DNA of 24,092 bases. Source: JBELMB01 sp042088665. Lineage in GTDB: Bacteria; Pseudomonadota; Alphaproteobacteria; Rhodobacterales; Rhodobacteraceae. Positions 8,063-15,224 of the stretch are shown here, piece after piece. The translations under genes were made by a program, and so were the position numbers. The stretch lies in the NCBI GenBank assembly GCA_042088665.1, contig JBELMB010000069.1, positions 1 through 24,092 of the forward strand. Reading direction: 5' to 3'. Numbering within the stretch: the first letter of the stretch is position 1; every line of letters begins with the position of its first letter. Below the pieces are notes generated by a model. The model was given only the letters and a program-made list of their open reading frames with translations, had not been told where the DNA came from and searched no databases.

Positions 8063-9028
8063 ATGGGCGGCAATAAGCGTGGATCGAAAAAAGGCGCGGC
8101 CTCGGGCGTCGAAAAACCGATCAAGAAGCAACGGCGCGCCGCTCCCGGTGGGGTAAAGACGGTCCGGGGCATGAGCTCTGCCCGGATTTTTCACCAGATC
8201 CTGCGCGGCGATGTGGAGGTGGAGGAAGACAGCCTCGATCTTGTGGAACTCGCCATCAAATACCACCGCATCAAGGCTGTGCGCAAATCCGGTGGTCAGC
8301 GCACGGTGTTCAATGCCCAGACCGGCCACCACGAATGGATTCCCACCGATTGCATGAGCCGGATCGTCGCGGACCATGACCCGGTGTGGACGCCGCTTTT
8401 TTATACGCTGCGTTCGCCGACATGGCTGCTGATCCTCAATCCGAGGTCCTATTGTGCAGACGCCAGCGGCTACAACACGGCCATGGCCCGCGCCGTGCAG
8501 CGTGCCAAGGGGGAGGATGTCGCGCCGGTGAAGGCCTCTGAACTGGGATTGGTGGGGCATTCCGGGGGGCTTGGGTACAAGGGCACGCAGCAGACCACGC
8601 ACCAGTCCACCTGGCACGACAGTCTGCGCGCCCTGTTCGAGTTGCACCGCGAAGACAAGAGCTACCAAGCTTATTTCGTGCAGTTGCGAGCCTTTATCGA
8701 GACGAATTTCCTCTTTGTCAGCGATCGGGAGATGCCCGGTGCGGCGGGCCCGGGGGCATCGGCTGTGCTGAAACAGATCGAGTGGGATCTGGATTTGAGC
8801 TATTCGCGCCCGGATGCTTATGACAAGGCGGGCAAGACGCTGGCGGATGTGGCGGCAGATCTGAACGCGCATTGGGCTGTGTGGATGGGCTGTCTTGAGA
8901 ACAGTTTTCGCGCGCAGGTGCCGATGGGCGCTGCGCCGGTGGCAGCCGACGGGGCAAGTGCGGTCGCTGGGGCAAGTCCGGGCGCCGCTGCCGGGGCAGG
9001 CGCGCCGCCTGCAACCTCGACAAGCTGA
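8063..9028 (+). CDS. Hypothetical protein, 321 aa, within the dcw cluster
   Basis: I do not recognise this protein. The ATG at 8063 has GGGAGCAGG upstream as a ribosome site; a TTG at 8039 is possible but would lie in a hairpin. The first 36 residues are strongly basic (many Lys, Arg, Gly) and look disordered. Residues about 38-285 look like a folded domain rich in aromatic residues, with WIPTDCMSRIVADHDPVW (92-109), SPTWLLILNPRSY (118-130), a mainly helical stretch (185-220), and LNAHWAVWMGCLENSF near its end. From about 286 to the C-terminus it is low-complexity Ala/Gly/Pro/Ser. No signal peptide or membrane helix is evident. It sits between a terminator and the DUF2484 gene. The opposite strand is also open but gives an Arg/His/Cys-rich shadow-like product, so the plus strand is favoured. 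Confidence 0.7.
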   Translation: MGGNKRGSKKGAASGVEKPIKKQRRAAPGGVKTVRGMSSARIFHQILRGDVEVEEDSLDLVELAIKYHRIKAVRKSGGQRTVFNAQTGHHEWIPTDCMSRIVADHDPVWTPLFYTLRSPTWLLILNPRSYCADASGYNTAMARAVQRAKGEDVAPVKASELGLVGHSGGLGYKGTQQTTHQSTWHDSLRALFELHREDKSYQAYFVQLRAFIETNFLFVSDREMPGAAGPGASAVLKQIEWDLDLSYSRPDAYDKAGKTLADVAADLNAHWAVWMGCLENSFRAQVPMGAAPVAADGASAVAGASPGAAAGAGAPPATSTS

Positions 9029-9058
9029 GTGCGCTGGCCTGCGCGCGGTCTGCCCCTG

Positions 9059-9082
9059 TCGCAGGACGTGTCGCAGGACGTG
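9059..9082 (+). repeat. Perfect 12-base tandem duplication
   Basis: TCGCAGGACGTG occurs twice in direct succession in the gap between the hypothetical gene and the DUF2484 gene. A nearby inverted repeat, GTGCAA (9106-9111) and TTGCAC (9126-9131), flanks 14 bases. No function can be assigned. Confidence 0.6.
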
Positions 9083-9194
9083 ACGCATTTTCACAAAGAA
9101 AGCGCGTGCAATCGGGATGTGAGGCTTGCACGGGGGCGCGGGGTTTGGCACCATGTGCACAGCCACCGGGGGCTTGGATAAGGAGAGAAGCGCG

Positions 9195-9455
9195 ATGACG
9201 CTTTCACTGATTCTGGCCTGTGCGTGGATTGTGGCGGCCAATGTGGCTGCGATGATCCCCTCGAACGACAACCACTGGCGCCGGGCCTATTGGCTGATCG
9301 GCTTCGGTATTCCGTTGTTGGGCTTTGTGACCTACGAAAACGGCCCCTGGATTGGGCTGATCGCCATGGTGGCGGGCATGAGCCTTTTGCGCTGGCCGGT
9401 GATCTATCTCACGCGGTGGGGCAAACGGCATGTTCTGGGGTCCAGCGAGGCCTGA
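9195..9455 (+). CDS. DUF2484-family small membrane protein
   Basis: An 86-residue protein matching, as I recall it, the DUF2484 family found between murC and murB in Rhodobacterales. It has two or three hydrophobic segments: LSLILACAWIVAANVAAMI near the N-terminus, then YWLIGFGIPLLGFVTY, then WIGLIAMVAGMSLL. A conserved-looking SNDNHWRRAY loop lies between the first two, and the C-terminal tail is basic. An AAGGAG ribosome site seven to twelve bases before ATG 9195 decides the start; an in-frame ATG at 9153 is less likely. The function is unknown. Its constant position beside wall-synthesis genes suggests an envelope role, but that is inference from context only. Confidence 0.85.
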   Translation: MTLSLILACAWIVAANVAAMIPSNDNHWRRAYWLIGFGIPLLGFVTYENGPWIGLIAMVAGMSLLRWPVIYLTRWGKRHVLGSSEA

Positions 9456-9779
9456 ACCGGGCGGCTTTGACCTTCGTTGCGACGGCACCTGCGCGCGGCT
9501 GATGGGCCTGCGCGGGTTGCTTTGGCTTGTGGCGTTGGGCTGCGGTCGGATTGTGCCCGGTGGGCGCATCACCGGCTGGTGATATCCACACAACCGGGTG
9601 TCGGTGCCTGGAGCAGAGCCGCGTTTCTATGTCATTTGGCCCCGGGCCAGACCGATGTTGTCGGTTGCGGGGGCTGTGATCTGCCGTTCAATCAGCTGAT
9701 ATGAATGGTCTTTTTCAGGGTTGAGGGGCCGCTGCCAATTCGGCTTGCATCGTCGTTTTGGCTTCGCTAGGCGACAGAT
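9456..9779. other. Gap between DUF2484 gene and murB
   Basis: No convincing gene is present. A 26-codon frame (9502-9582) lacks a ribosome site. TGGCCCCGGGCCA at 9637-9649 is a palindrome, and ATATCCACA at 9592-9600 is one base away from a DnaA box. I see no clear promoter or terminator. Confidence 0.4.
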
Positions 9780-10718
9780 ATGATGGATATGCCCGAGACA
9801 CGGGGGCGATTGGTGCCCCAGCGCGCGCTGGACGAGTTGACGTGGTTGCGCGTAGGCGGGCCAGCAGACTGGTTTTTTCAACCGGCGGACCTGGCGGATT
9901 TGCAGGCGTTTCTGGCGGGGTTGCCGCGGGATGTGCCGGTGTTTCCCATGGGGGTCGGATCCAATCTGATCGTGCGGGATGGCGGCCTCAGGGCGGTTGT
10001 CATCCGGCTTGGGCGCGGGTTCAACGGGATCGCGGTCGAGGGGTGCCGGGTGCGCGCCGGGGCGGCCGCGCTGGACGCGCATGTGGCCCGGCGCGCTGCG
10101 GAGGCCGGGCTTGATCTGACCTTTCTGCGCACCATTCCCGGCAGCATAGGCGGCGCTGTGTGCATGAATGCGGGCTGTTACGGCACATATGTGGCCGATC
10201 ACCTCGTCGAAGTGACGGTTGTCACGCGGGATGGCGCGGTCGAGGTCGTGCCCGCCGCGGCGCTGAACATGCGCTATCGCCAAAGCGATGTGCCGCAGGG
10301 GGCTGTCATCACTTCGGCGGTGTTCGAGGCGCCCGAGGGCGCGCCAGAGGCACTGGCCGCGCGTATGGAGGCGCAGCTGAAACGGCGCGACGAGACGCAG
10401 CCCACCAAGGACCGGTCTGCCGGGAGCACGTTTCGCAACCCGGCAGGGTTTTCGAGCACGGGGCAGGCGGATGATACTCATGAGCTGAAGGCCTGGAAGG
10501 TCATCGACGAGGCGGGGCTGCGCGGTGCCACGCGGGGCGGGGCGCAAATGTCGCCCAAGCATTCCAATTTTCTCGTCAACACCGGGGGCGCCACGGCGGC
10601 GGACCTTGAGGGGCTTGGCGAAGAGGTGCGAAAAAAGGTTTTCCAACACAGTGGAATAGAGCTACACTGGGAAATCATGCGGGTTGGTGATGCGGCGCTC
10701 GACGAAAGCGCCCCCTGA
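9780..10718 (+). CDS. murB: UDP-N-acetylmuramate dehydrogenase MurB
   Basis: MurB is the cytoplasmic FAD enzyme that reduces UDP-GlcNAc-enolpyruvate to UDP-MurNAc with NADPH. The 312-residue product starts near LTWLRVGGPADWFFQP (20-35). The FAD-binding segment FPMGVGSNLIVRDGG spans 55-69. The pocket FLRTIPGSIGGAVCMNAGCYG begins at 115, where Arg117 matches the substrate-contacting Arg. SAGSTFRNP (213-221) contains the Ser216 proton-donor position, and AGLRGATRGGAQMSPKHSNF follows. ELHWEI near the end carries the expected glutamate region. Three ATG codons (9780, 9783, 9789) compete for the start and no ribosome site decides between them. The length fits the shorter MurB type common outside enterobacteria. 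Confidence 0.95.
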   Translation: MMDMPETRGRLVPQRALDELTWLRVGGPADWFFQPADLADLQAFLAGLPRDVPVFPMGVGSNLIVRDGGLRAVVIRLGRGFNGIAVEGCRVRAGAAALDAHVARRAAEAGLDLTFLRTIPGSIGGAVCMNAGCYGTYVADHLVEVTVVTRDGAVEVVPAAALNMRYRQSDVPQGAVITSAVFEAPEGAPEALAARMEAQLKRRDETQPTKDRSAGSTFRNPAGFSSTGQADDTHELKAWKVIDEAGLRGATRGGAQMSPKHSNFLVNTGGATAADLEGLGEEVRKKVFQHSGIELHWEIMRVGDAALDESAP

Positions 10719-11072
10719 ACCCACCCGCGCGATGAGCAGTTCGTCCCGGCGCAGGCATAACAAAAAACCGACCGGCCCGGGGATCATAGAGACAAAGCAC
10801 TGAGTAGCAAGGGTTTTCCTTGTCTGCGCTTATGGTGTGCGCCTCGGCGAGGCCGACCGGATCTGTGGACCAGTGACTGCCCATCGAGGACCCTTGGGCG
10901 CTTTGTCCGGGGGTGGGGATGCCCCGGCGTATGGGGCAGTTGTATGAGTGCGCGGCCACAGGCAGGTCGCGATGTGAACAAGGGCGCCGTTCCGGTTTGG
11001 TCGGGGTCCTGAAACGCGGGAGATACCCGCGCAAACCGGGGATCAACCCGGGCAAAACGAGGCGGAGTTGGG
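10719..11072. other. Gap between murB and ddl with paired hairpins
   Basis: About 350 bases without a credible gene. Its last 60 bases carry two successive hairpins. CGCGGG-agata-CCCGCG lies at 11015-11031 and CCGGG-gatcaa-CCCGG at 11036-11051; each is followed by GCAAA. They end about 20 bases before the ddl start and would lie in the mRNA leader. A smaller stem CAAGG-gtttt-CCTTG occurs at about 10809-10823. No T run follows any of them. Confidence 0.4.
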
Positions 11073-11987
11073 ATGTCGAGCAGGGCACTCCCTAAAGTGG
11101 TGGTCCTGAAGGGCGGGCCCTCGGCAGAGCGCGAGGTGTCTCTTGTGTCCGGTCGGGAATGTGCAACCGCTTTGCGGGGCGAAGGTTTTGACGTGCACGA
11201 AGTGGACGCGGGTCGCGATGTTGCGGCGCGGCTCGAAGAGTTGCGCCCGGACGTGGTGTTCAATGGCTTGCACGGACGCTGGGGCGAGGATGGCTGCGTA
11301 CAGGGGATCCTGGAGTGGCTGCGCCTGCCATATACGCATTCCGGCGTGCTGGCCTCGGCCCTCGCGATGGACAAGGAAAAGACCAAGGCGGCCTATCGCT
11401 TTGCGGGCCTTCCTGTTGCGGAAAGTTTTCTCGAAAACAAGAATGCCGTGATGGCGGAGCACGTGATGGCGCCGCCCTATGTGGTCAAACCCTACAACGA
11501 GGGCTCCTCGGTTGGGGTCTACCTCGTGCACGAAGAGGCCAACGGCCCGCCGGTGCTGGACGACACCATGCCCGAAGTGGTGATGGTGGAGGTCTTTGTC
11601 CCGGGGCGGGAGCTGACAACCACGGTGATGGGCGACCGCGCGCTGGGTGTCACGGAGATCGTGACCGAGGGCTGGTACGATTATCATGCCAAATACGCCG
11701 CCGGCGGCTCGCGCCATATATGCCCAGCGGATATTCCGTCAGAGATCACCGAAGCCTGCCTCGACTATGCGTTGCGGGCGCACCGGGCGCTTGGGTGTCG
11801 GGGCGTGACGCGCACCGATTTCCGGTGGGACGCGGCACAGGGGCTGGCGGGCCTGATCCTGCTGGAGACAAACACGCAGCCCGGCATGACGCCAACCTCG
11901 CTGTCCCCGGAGCACGCCAGCCTTGTCGGGCTGAGCTTTGGCCAGTTCTGCGCCTGGATGGTGGAGGATGCCTCATGCGACAGGTGA
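11073..11987 (+). CDS. ddl: D-alanine--D-alanine ligase
   Basis: Ddl is an ATP-grasp ligase that joins two D-alanines for the MurF step. The 304 residues match the DdlB length. Visible marks are GGPSAEREVSLVSG (14-27) with the family's N-terminal Glu, GLHGRWGEDGCVQGILEW, SGVLASALAMDKEKTK, the ATP-grasp KPYNEGSSVGVY block, ELTTTVMGDRALGV, and the C-terminal LLETNTQPGMTPTS with the metal and product contacts. The GAGG at 11060-11063 gives a ribosome site for ATG 11073. The 3' end overlaps a possible 46-codon ORF that runs to the ftsQ start. Confidence 0.96.
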   Translation: MSSRALPKVVVLKGGPSAEREVSLVSGRECATALRGEGFDVHEVDAGRDVAARLEELRPDVVFNGLHGRWGEDGCVQGILEWLRLPYTHSGVLASALAMDKEKTKAAYRFAGLPVAESFLENKNAVMAEHVMAPPYVVKPYNEGSSVGVYLVHEEANGPPVLDDTMPEVVMVEVFVPGRELTTTVMGDRALGVTEIVTEGWYDYHAKYAAGGSRHICPADIPSEITEACLDYALRAHRALGCRGVTRTDFRWDAAQGLAGLILLETNTQPGMTPTSLSPEHASLVGLSFGQFCAWMVEDASCDR

Positions 11988-12115
11988 GCGGGCGTTTCGG
12001 GATGGCGGATGACGGTCCATGGGCGACCCCGCCTTTCGGTGCGGCTGACGTTGTGGACACGACGAAAGGGCGGCCTGCATTTGTGCGCCGGTACCCCTCT
12101 GGAGGTGTGGCATGA
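11975..12115 (+). CDS. Possible 46-aa small protein bridging ddl and ftsQ
   Basis: This frame starts at ATG 11975, 13 bases before the end of ddl, with a GGAGG at 11963-11967 in ideal spacing. It ends at TGA 12113-12115, overlapping the ftsQ ATG (12112) as ATGA. The peptide begins MRQVSGRFGMADDGPWATPP and ends FVRRYPSGGVA; it has no membrane segment and no family I know. The tight fit at both ends suggests a genuine cistron or a coupling device. Its third-position GC, counted by eye at about 62 percent, looks lower than in neighbouring genes, which weakens the case for a selected protein. Confidence 0.4.
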   Translation: MRQVSGRFGMADDGPWATPPFGAADVVDTTKGRPAFVRRYPSGGVA

Positions 12116-13041
12116 TCCGCAGGCGCGCCCCGGACAAGGCGCGGAGCCGTGGTCAGGCGGGCACCGCCACGGAAACCGGCATGGCGCGGCTGGATCCGCG
12201 TGTGTCGCGGCTGAAGTACCGCGCCGAGCGGTTGATGCTGACGCCCTTGTTCCGCTTTGGCCTGCGCGTCGTGGTGCCTTTTGCGCTGTGTTTCGGTGCG
12301 ATCACGGCGTGGTTCTCTGTCGAGGCGAACCGGGATGCCTTTGCCCTGATGGTCACGGATGTGCGCACGGCGGTCGAGGAGCGCCCGGAGTTCCAGGTGC
12401 GGTTGATGGCCGTGGATGGTGCCGGGCCGGATGTCGCCGAACTGGTGCGCGCAGAGCTGTCGCTGAATTTGCCGGTCAGTTCCTTTGACCTGGATATCGA
12501 AGAGATGCAGGCGCGAGTGCAGGCGCTGGATCCGGTGCGCACGGCGCGATTGCGCATTCGGCAGGGCGGTGTGCTGCAGGTCGATGTGGCCGAGCGCGTT
12601 CCCGCCGTCTTGTGGCGGGCCGAGGACGGTCTGCGGCTGTTGGACAACGAGGGTGCGCTGGTGCGCCGGACACGCGAACGCAGCGCGCATGTGGATCTGC
12701 CGGTGATCGCTGGTGAGGCGGCCCAGACCGAAGTGGCCGAAGCGCTGGCGCTGTGGTCGGTGTCGGGACCGATCCGGTCGCGGGTGCGCGGGTTCGAGCG
12801 TATGGGCGCGCGGCGCTGGGACGTGGTTCTGGACCGGGATCTGCGGATCATGCTGCCCGAAGAGGACGCGGTTCAGGCGCTGGATCGGGTGATCGCCATG
12901 GCGCTTGCCCCACAGATGGACATGCTGTCGCGGGACATCAGCCACGTAGACGTGCGGCTGCCCCAGCGGATGGTTTTGCGCATGACACAACACGCCACCG
13001 AAGAGATGTGGCGAATCAAAATGATTGAGGCAGGCCAGTGA
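12112..13041 (+). CDS. ftsQ: Cell division protein FtsQ
   Basis: FtsQ is a bitopic inner-membrane protein that links the early divisome to FtsB/FtsL. The 309 residues have a basic cytoplasmic tail (1-48), one membrane helix at about 50-70 (LRVVVPFALCFGAITAW), then a periplasmic part. That part contains a POTRA domain (about 92-160, with FDLDIEEMQARVQALDPVRTARLRI) and a beta region running to VRLPQRMVLRM. A GGAGG seven bases before ATG 12112 supports this start. The stop overlaps an 8-codon ORF that leads to ftsA. Sequence conservation in this family is low, so membrane topology and gene order carry much of the call. Confidence 0.93.
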   Translation: MIRRRAPDKARSRGQAGTATETGMARLDPRVSRLKYRAERLMLTPLFRFGLRVVVPFALCFGAITAWFSVEANRDAFALMVTDVRTAVEERPEFQVRLMAVDGAGPDVAELVRAELSLNLPVSSFDLDIEEMQARVQALDPVRTARLRIRQGGVLQVDVAERVPAVLWRAEDGLRLLDNEGALVRRTRERSAHVDLPVIAGEAAQTEVAEALALWSVSGPIRSRVRGFERMGARRWDVVLDRDLRIMLPEEDAVQALDRVIAMALAPQMDMLSRDISHVDVRLPQRMVLRMTQHATEEMWRIKMIEAGQ

Positions 13042-13067
13042 TGAACCAGAGGGAGCGCAGGCAATGA
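13041..13067 (+). CDS. 8-codon minicistron between ftsQ and ftsA
   Basis: ATG 13041 shares its A with the ftsQ stop (TGATG). The frame reads MNQRERRQ and stops at TGA 13065-13067, overlapping the ftsA ATG (13064) as ATGA. The ftsA ribosome site (GAGGGAG) lies inside it. The peptide is too short to be a functional protein; passing ribosomes from ftsQ to ftsA is the natural reading. Confidence 0.3.
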   Translation: MNQRERRQ

Positions 13068-14392
13068 TCGAGCTCTACGAATCCCAACGCGCGATGCGGA
13101 ACATGCGCCGGGCAGCGATGCAGCGGGGGGTGGTGGCGATCCTGGACGTGGGCTCCAGCAAGATCGCGTGCCTTGTGTTGCGGTTTGACGGCTCTGAGAT
13201 CGCCGACGAGGGCATCGGATCGCTGGCGGGACAGTCCGGCTTTCGGGTGATCGGCGCGGCGACGACACGGTCGCGGGGCGTGCGCTTTGGCGAGATCCAC
13301 GCCATGGGCGAAACGGAACGCGCCATCCGCACCGCCGTGCAGGCGGCGCAGAAGATGGCGGGCATCCGGGTCGATCACGTGATCGCGGCCTTTTCGGGGG
13401 CTGAACCCCGGTCCTATGGGCTGGCGGGCCAGGTCGAGGTCATGGGCGTCACGGTGGACGAACAGGACGTGGCGCGGGTGTTGTCGGCTTGTGACGTGCC
13501 AGAGTACGGTGCAGGGCGCGAAGTGCTGCACGCGCAGCCGGTGAACTTTGCGCTGGACCACCGGTCGGGTCTGATCGACCCCCGGGGCCAGATCGGGGCA
13601 GAGCTGTCGTGTGACATGCACATGCTGACGGTGGATGCGCAATCGGTGCAGAACCTTGCCCATTGCGTCAAGCGCTGTGATCTTGAACTGGCCGGGCTGG
13701 CCTCGTCGTCTTATGTGAGCGGCGTCGCGGCGCTGGTCGAGGACGAACAGGAGCTGGGTGCCGCCTGCATCGACATGGGTGGCGGGGCCACCGGGATTTC
13801 GATCTTTATCAAGAAGCACATGATCTACTCGGATTCGGTGCGCATGGGCGGCGATCACGTGACCTCGGACATCTCGATGGGGTTGCAGGTGCCGATGGCA
13901 ACGGCAGAGCGGATCAAGACGTTTTACGGCGGCGTCGTGGCCACGGGTATGGACGACCGCGAGATGATCGAGACCGGCGGAGAGACCGGCGATTGGGAAC
14001 ATGACCGGCGCACGGTGTCGCGTGCGGAGCTTATCGGGATCATGCGGCCGCGGGTCGAAGAGATCCTCGAAGAGGTGCGCGCGCGGCTTGATGCGGCAGG
14101 GTTCGACCATCTGCCGAGCCAGAAGATCGTGCTGACGGGGGGCGCCTCGCAGATCCCCGGGCTGGATGGTTTGGCGTCAAAGATCCTTGGCCAGCAGGTG
14201 CGCCTTGGCCGACCGTTGCGGGTGCACGGGTTGCCACAGGCGGCGACGGGGCCGGGTTTTGCGGGAGCGGTGGGCCTGTGCCTGTTCGCGGCGCATCCGC
14301 AGGACGAGTGGTGGGATTTCGAGATCCCCGTGGACCGCTACCCCGCCCGCTCATTCAAACGCGCCGTACAATGGTTCCGGGACAATTGGTGA
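13064..14392 (+). CDS. ftsA: Cell division protein FtsA
   Basis: FtsA is an actin-like ATPase that tethers FtsZ filaments to the membrane. With ATG 13064 it has 442 residues. Actin-fold marks are AILDVGSSKIACLVLR (25-40, phosphate 1), an SHS2 (1C) domain around 105-190 (VDHVIAAFSG, VTVDEQDVARVL), CIDMGGGATGISIF (235-248, phosphate 2), and IVLTGGASQIPGL (355-367, adenosine). The C-terminus, RSFKRAVQWFRDNW, is an amphipathic membrane-targeting helix. A TTG at 13025 in frame would add 13 residues but lacks support. ftsZ normally follows; here a tandem repeat begins four bases after the stop. Confidence 0.96.
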   Translation: MIELYESQRAMRNMRRAAMQRGVVAILDVGSSKIACLVLRFDGSEIADEGIGSLAGQSGFRVIGAATTRSRGVRFGEIHAMGETERAIRTAVQAAQKMAGIRVDHVIAAFSGAEPRSYGLAGQVEVMGVTVDEQDVARVLSACDVPEYGAGREVLHAQPVNFALDHRSGLIDPRGQIGAELSCDMHMLTVDAQSVQNLAHCVKRCDLELAGLASSSYVSGVAALVEDEQELGAACIDMGGGATGISIFIKKHMIYSDSVRMGGDHVTSDISMGLQVPMATAERIKTFYGGVVATGMDDREMIETGGETGDWEHDRRTVSRAELIGIMRPRVEEILEEVRARLDAAGFDHLPSQKIVLTGGASQIPGLDGLASKILGQQVRLGRPLRVHGLPQAATGPGFAGAVGLCLFAAHPQDEWWDFEIPVDRYPARSFKRAVQWFRDNW

Positions 14393-14396
14393 CAGG

Positions 14397-14744
14397 TTTG
14401 CGCATGCAAGCCTGTCACGGTGGCAAGGTCATGTTTCCGAAGGAAACGTGACAGCCACACGGATGCCATGCCGGGCGCAACCCTCCTTCCGTTTGCGCAG
14501 GCAAGCCTGTCACGGTGGCAAGGTCATGTTTCCGAAGGAAACGTGACAGCCACACNNNNNNNNNNNNNNNNNNNNNNNNNNNNNNNNNNNNNNNNNNNNN
14601 NNNNNNNNNNNNNNNNNNNNNNNNNNNNNNNNNNNNNNNNNNNNNNNNNNNNNNNCATGCCGGGCGCAACCCTCCTTCCGTTTGCGCAGGCAAGCCTGTC
14701 ACGGTGGCAAAGTCATGTTTCCAAAGGAAACGTGACGGCCACAC
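14397..14744 (+). repeat. 95-base tandem repeat array with a hairpin per unit
   Basis: Unit 1 (14397-14491) and unit 2 (from 14492) are nearly identical with a 95-base period. A further part-unit and copy appear at 14656-14744 beyond the N run. Each unit carries GTCATGTTTCC-gaa-GGAAACGTGAC, an 11-pair stem with one G-T wobble (14428-14452, 14523-14547, 14712-14736). An outer pairing CTGTCACG/CGTGACAG is also possible. The last copy differs slightly (loop AAA, GACGGCC), as expected at an array edge. No T run follows the stems, and the spacing is unit-perfect without spacers. Confidence 0.9.
14556..14655. other. Assembly gap of 100 N
   Basis: Exactly 100 N bases inside the repeat array. A run of 100 is the common placeholder for a scaffold gap of unknown length. 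The left side stops within a repeat unit and the right side resumes within one, so the array probably broke the assembly. The true distance, and whether the sides are neighbours, is unknown. Confidence 0.97.
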
Positions 14745-14929
14745 CCCTTTGCATACCGGCGTAAATTTGCCCCTTGTGTAGGGCTCCCCAGGGAGCGGCC
14801 CGTGCGGACCGAACTCTGGCTTTCAGCTTGATGCCTTCCATTTATGGCGCGGGTGGGCGGATCCGCATGCTGAAAGGCTGAAAGGCTGAAAAGGTACATT
14901 GGGGTCTCGGCGGAGGCCCCCACTTTGGA
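14745..14929. other. Hairpin-rich non-coding stretch after the array
   Basis: No gene is visible. It has a GCTCCC-ca-GGGAGC hairpin (14783-14796), a threefold 8-base tandem repeat of GCTGAAAG (14869-14892, last copy ending AAAA), and a GGGGTCT/AGGCCCC stem (14901-14920). It looks like debris next to the decayed insertion sequence. Confidence 0.5.
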
Positions 14930-14971
14930 CCCTCTCGGGACATTGCTTCGCAATGCCCTGCAGGGCAGTGG
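14930..14971 (+). repeat. Two-hairpin element, copy A
   Basis: It begins CCCTCTCGGGA, then has the stem CATTGC-ttc-GCAATG (14941-14955), then the palindrome TGCCCTGCAGGGCA, and ends GTGG. It lies at the point where transposase homology stops. It shares both flanks with copy B in the opposite orientation. Confidence 0.6.
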
Positions 14972-15067
14972 TTCATGCCGCCCTTGGTCCGACCAATCAG
15001 GCGACCGCGCCCCCTTTTTTGGCAGCCAGACTGGTCGCCGTACGATGTGCCTTGAGGTATGTCGCGT

Positions 15068-15110
15068 CCACTGCCCGGCAAGGCATCACCTACGTGATGT
15101 CCCGAGAGGG
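15068..15110 (-). repeat. Two-hairpin element, copy B
   Basis: Read on the minus strand it starts CCCTCTCGGGA, has the stem CATCAC-gtag-GTGATG (15084-15099), and ends GGGCAGTGG. It interrupts the transposase frame between TVMI and DATYLK. Compared with copy A, two stem base pairs differ on both sides, so pairing is kept. Confidence 0.6.
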
Positions 15111-15184
15111 ATCATCACGGTTGTCCTCTCACCGTGTTCCGCCGCCAGCCCCGCCATCATCCGGGCAAAGATGCCTTTCTCGCT

Positions 15185-15224
15185 CCCGGTGACCGGCAAC
15201 ACATAAGCAGCATGTGTGAGAGGG
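15185..15224 (-). repeat. Two-hairpin element, copy C (divergent)
   Basis: On the minus strand it begins CCCTCTC, has the stem ACACAT-gctgctt-ATGTGT (15199-15217), then the GC-rich stem CCGGT-c-ACCGG. It splits the transposase between RWRR and SEKGIFARMM. The layout matches copies A and B, but the sequence is shared mainly at the CCCTCTC end. Confidence 0.4.

Noticed and set aside
8006..9271. 421-codon minus-strand frame opposite the hypothetical gene
   Set aside because: The composition is Arg/His/Cys-heavy and it runs across the DUF2484 start. The plus frame has a ribosome site and a protein-like sequence. This was the least obvious choice, so the plus call is kept at moderate confidence.
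9502..9582. 26-codon ORF before murB
   Set aside because: It has no ribosome site, does not reach the murB start, and the peptide has no recognisable feature.
9627..10649. 340-codon minus-strand frame opposite murB
   Set aside because: Shadow of murB; it covers the MurB catalytic motifs and lacks its own ribosome site or family features.
14397..14744. CRISPR array
   Set aside because: The repeat unit is 95 bases and fully repeated with no unique spacers, and no cas genes are near.
14415..14781. Short proteins encoded across the repeat array
   Set aside because: The frames are open only because the DNA repeats and N bases carry no stop; the same peptide recurs in each unit.
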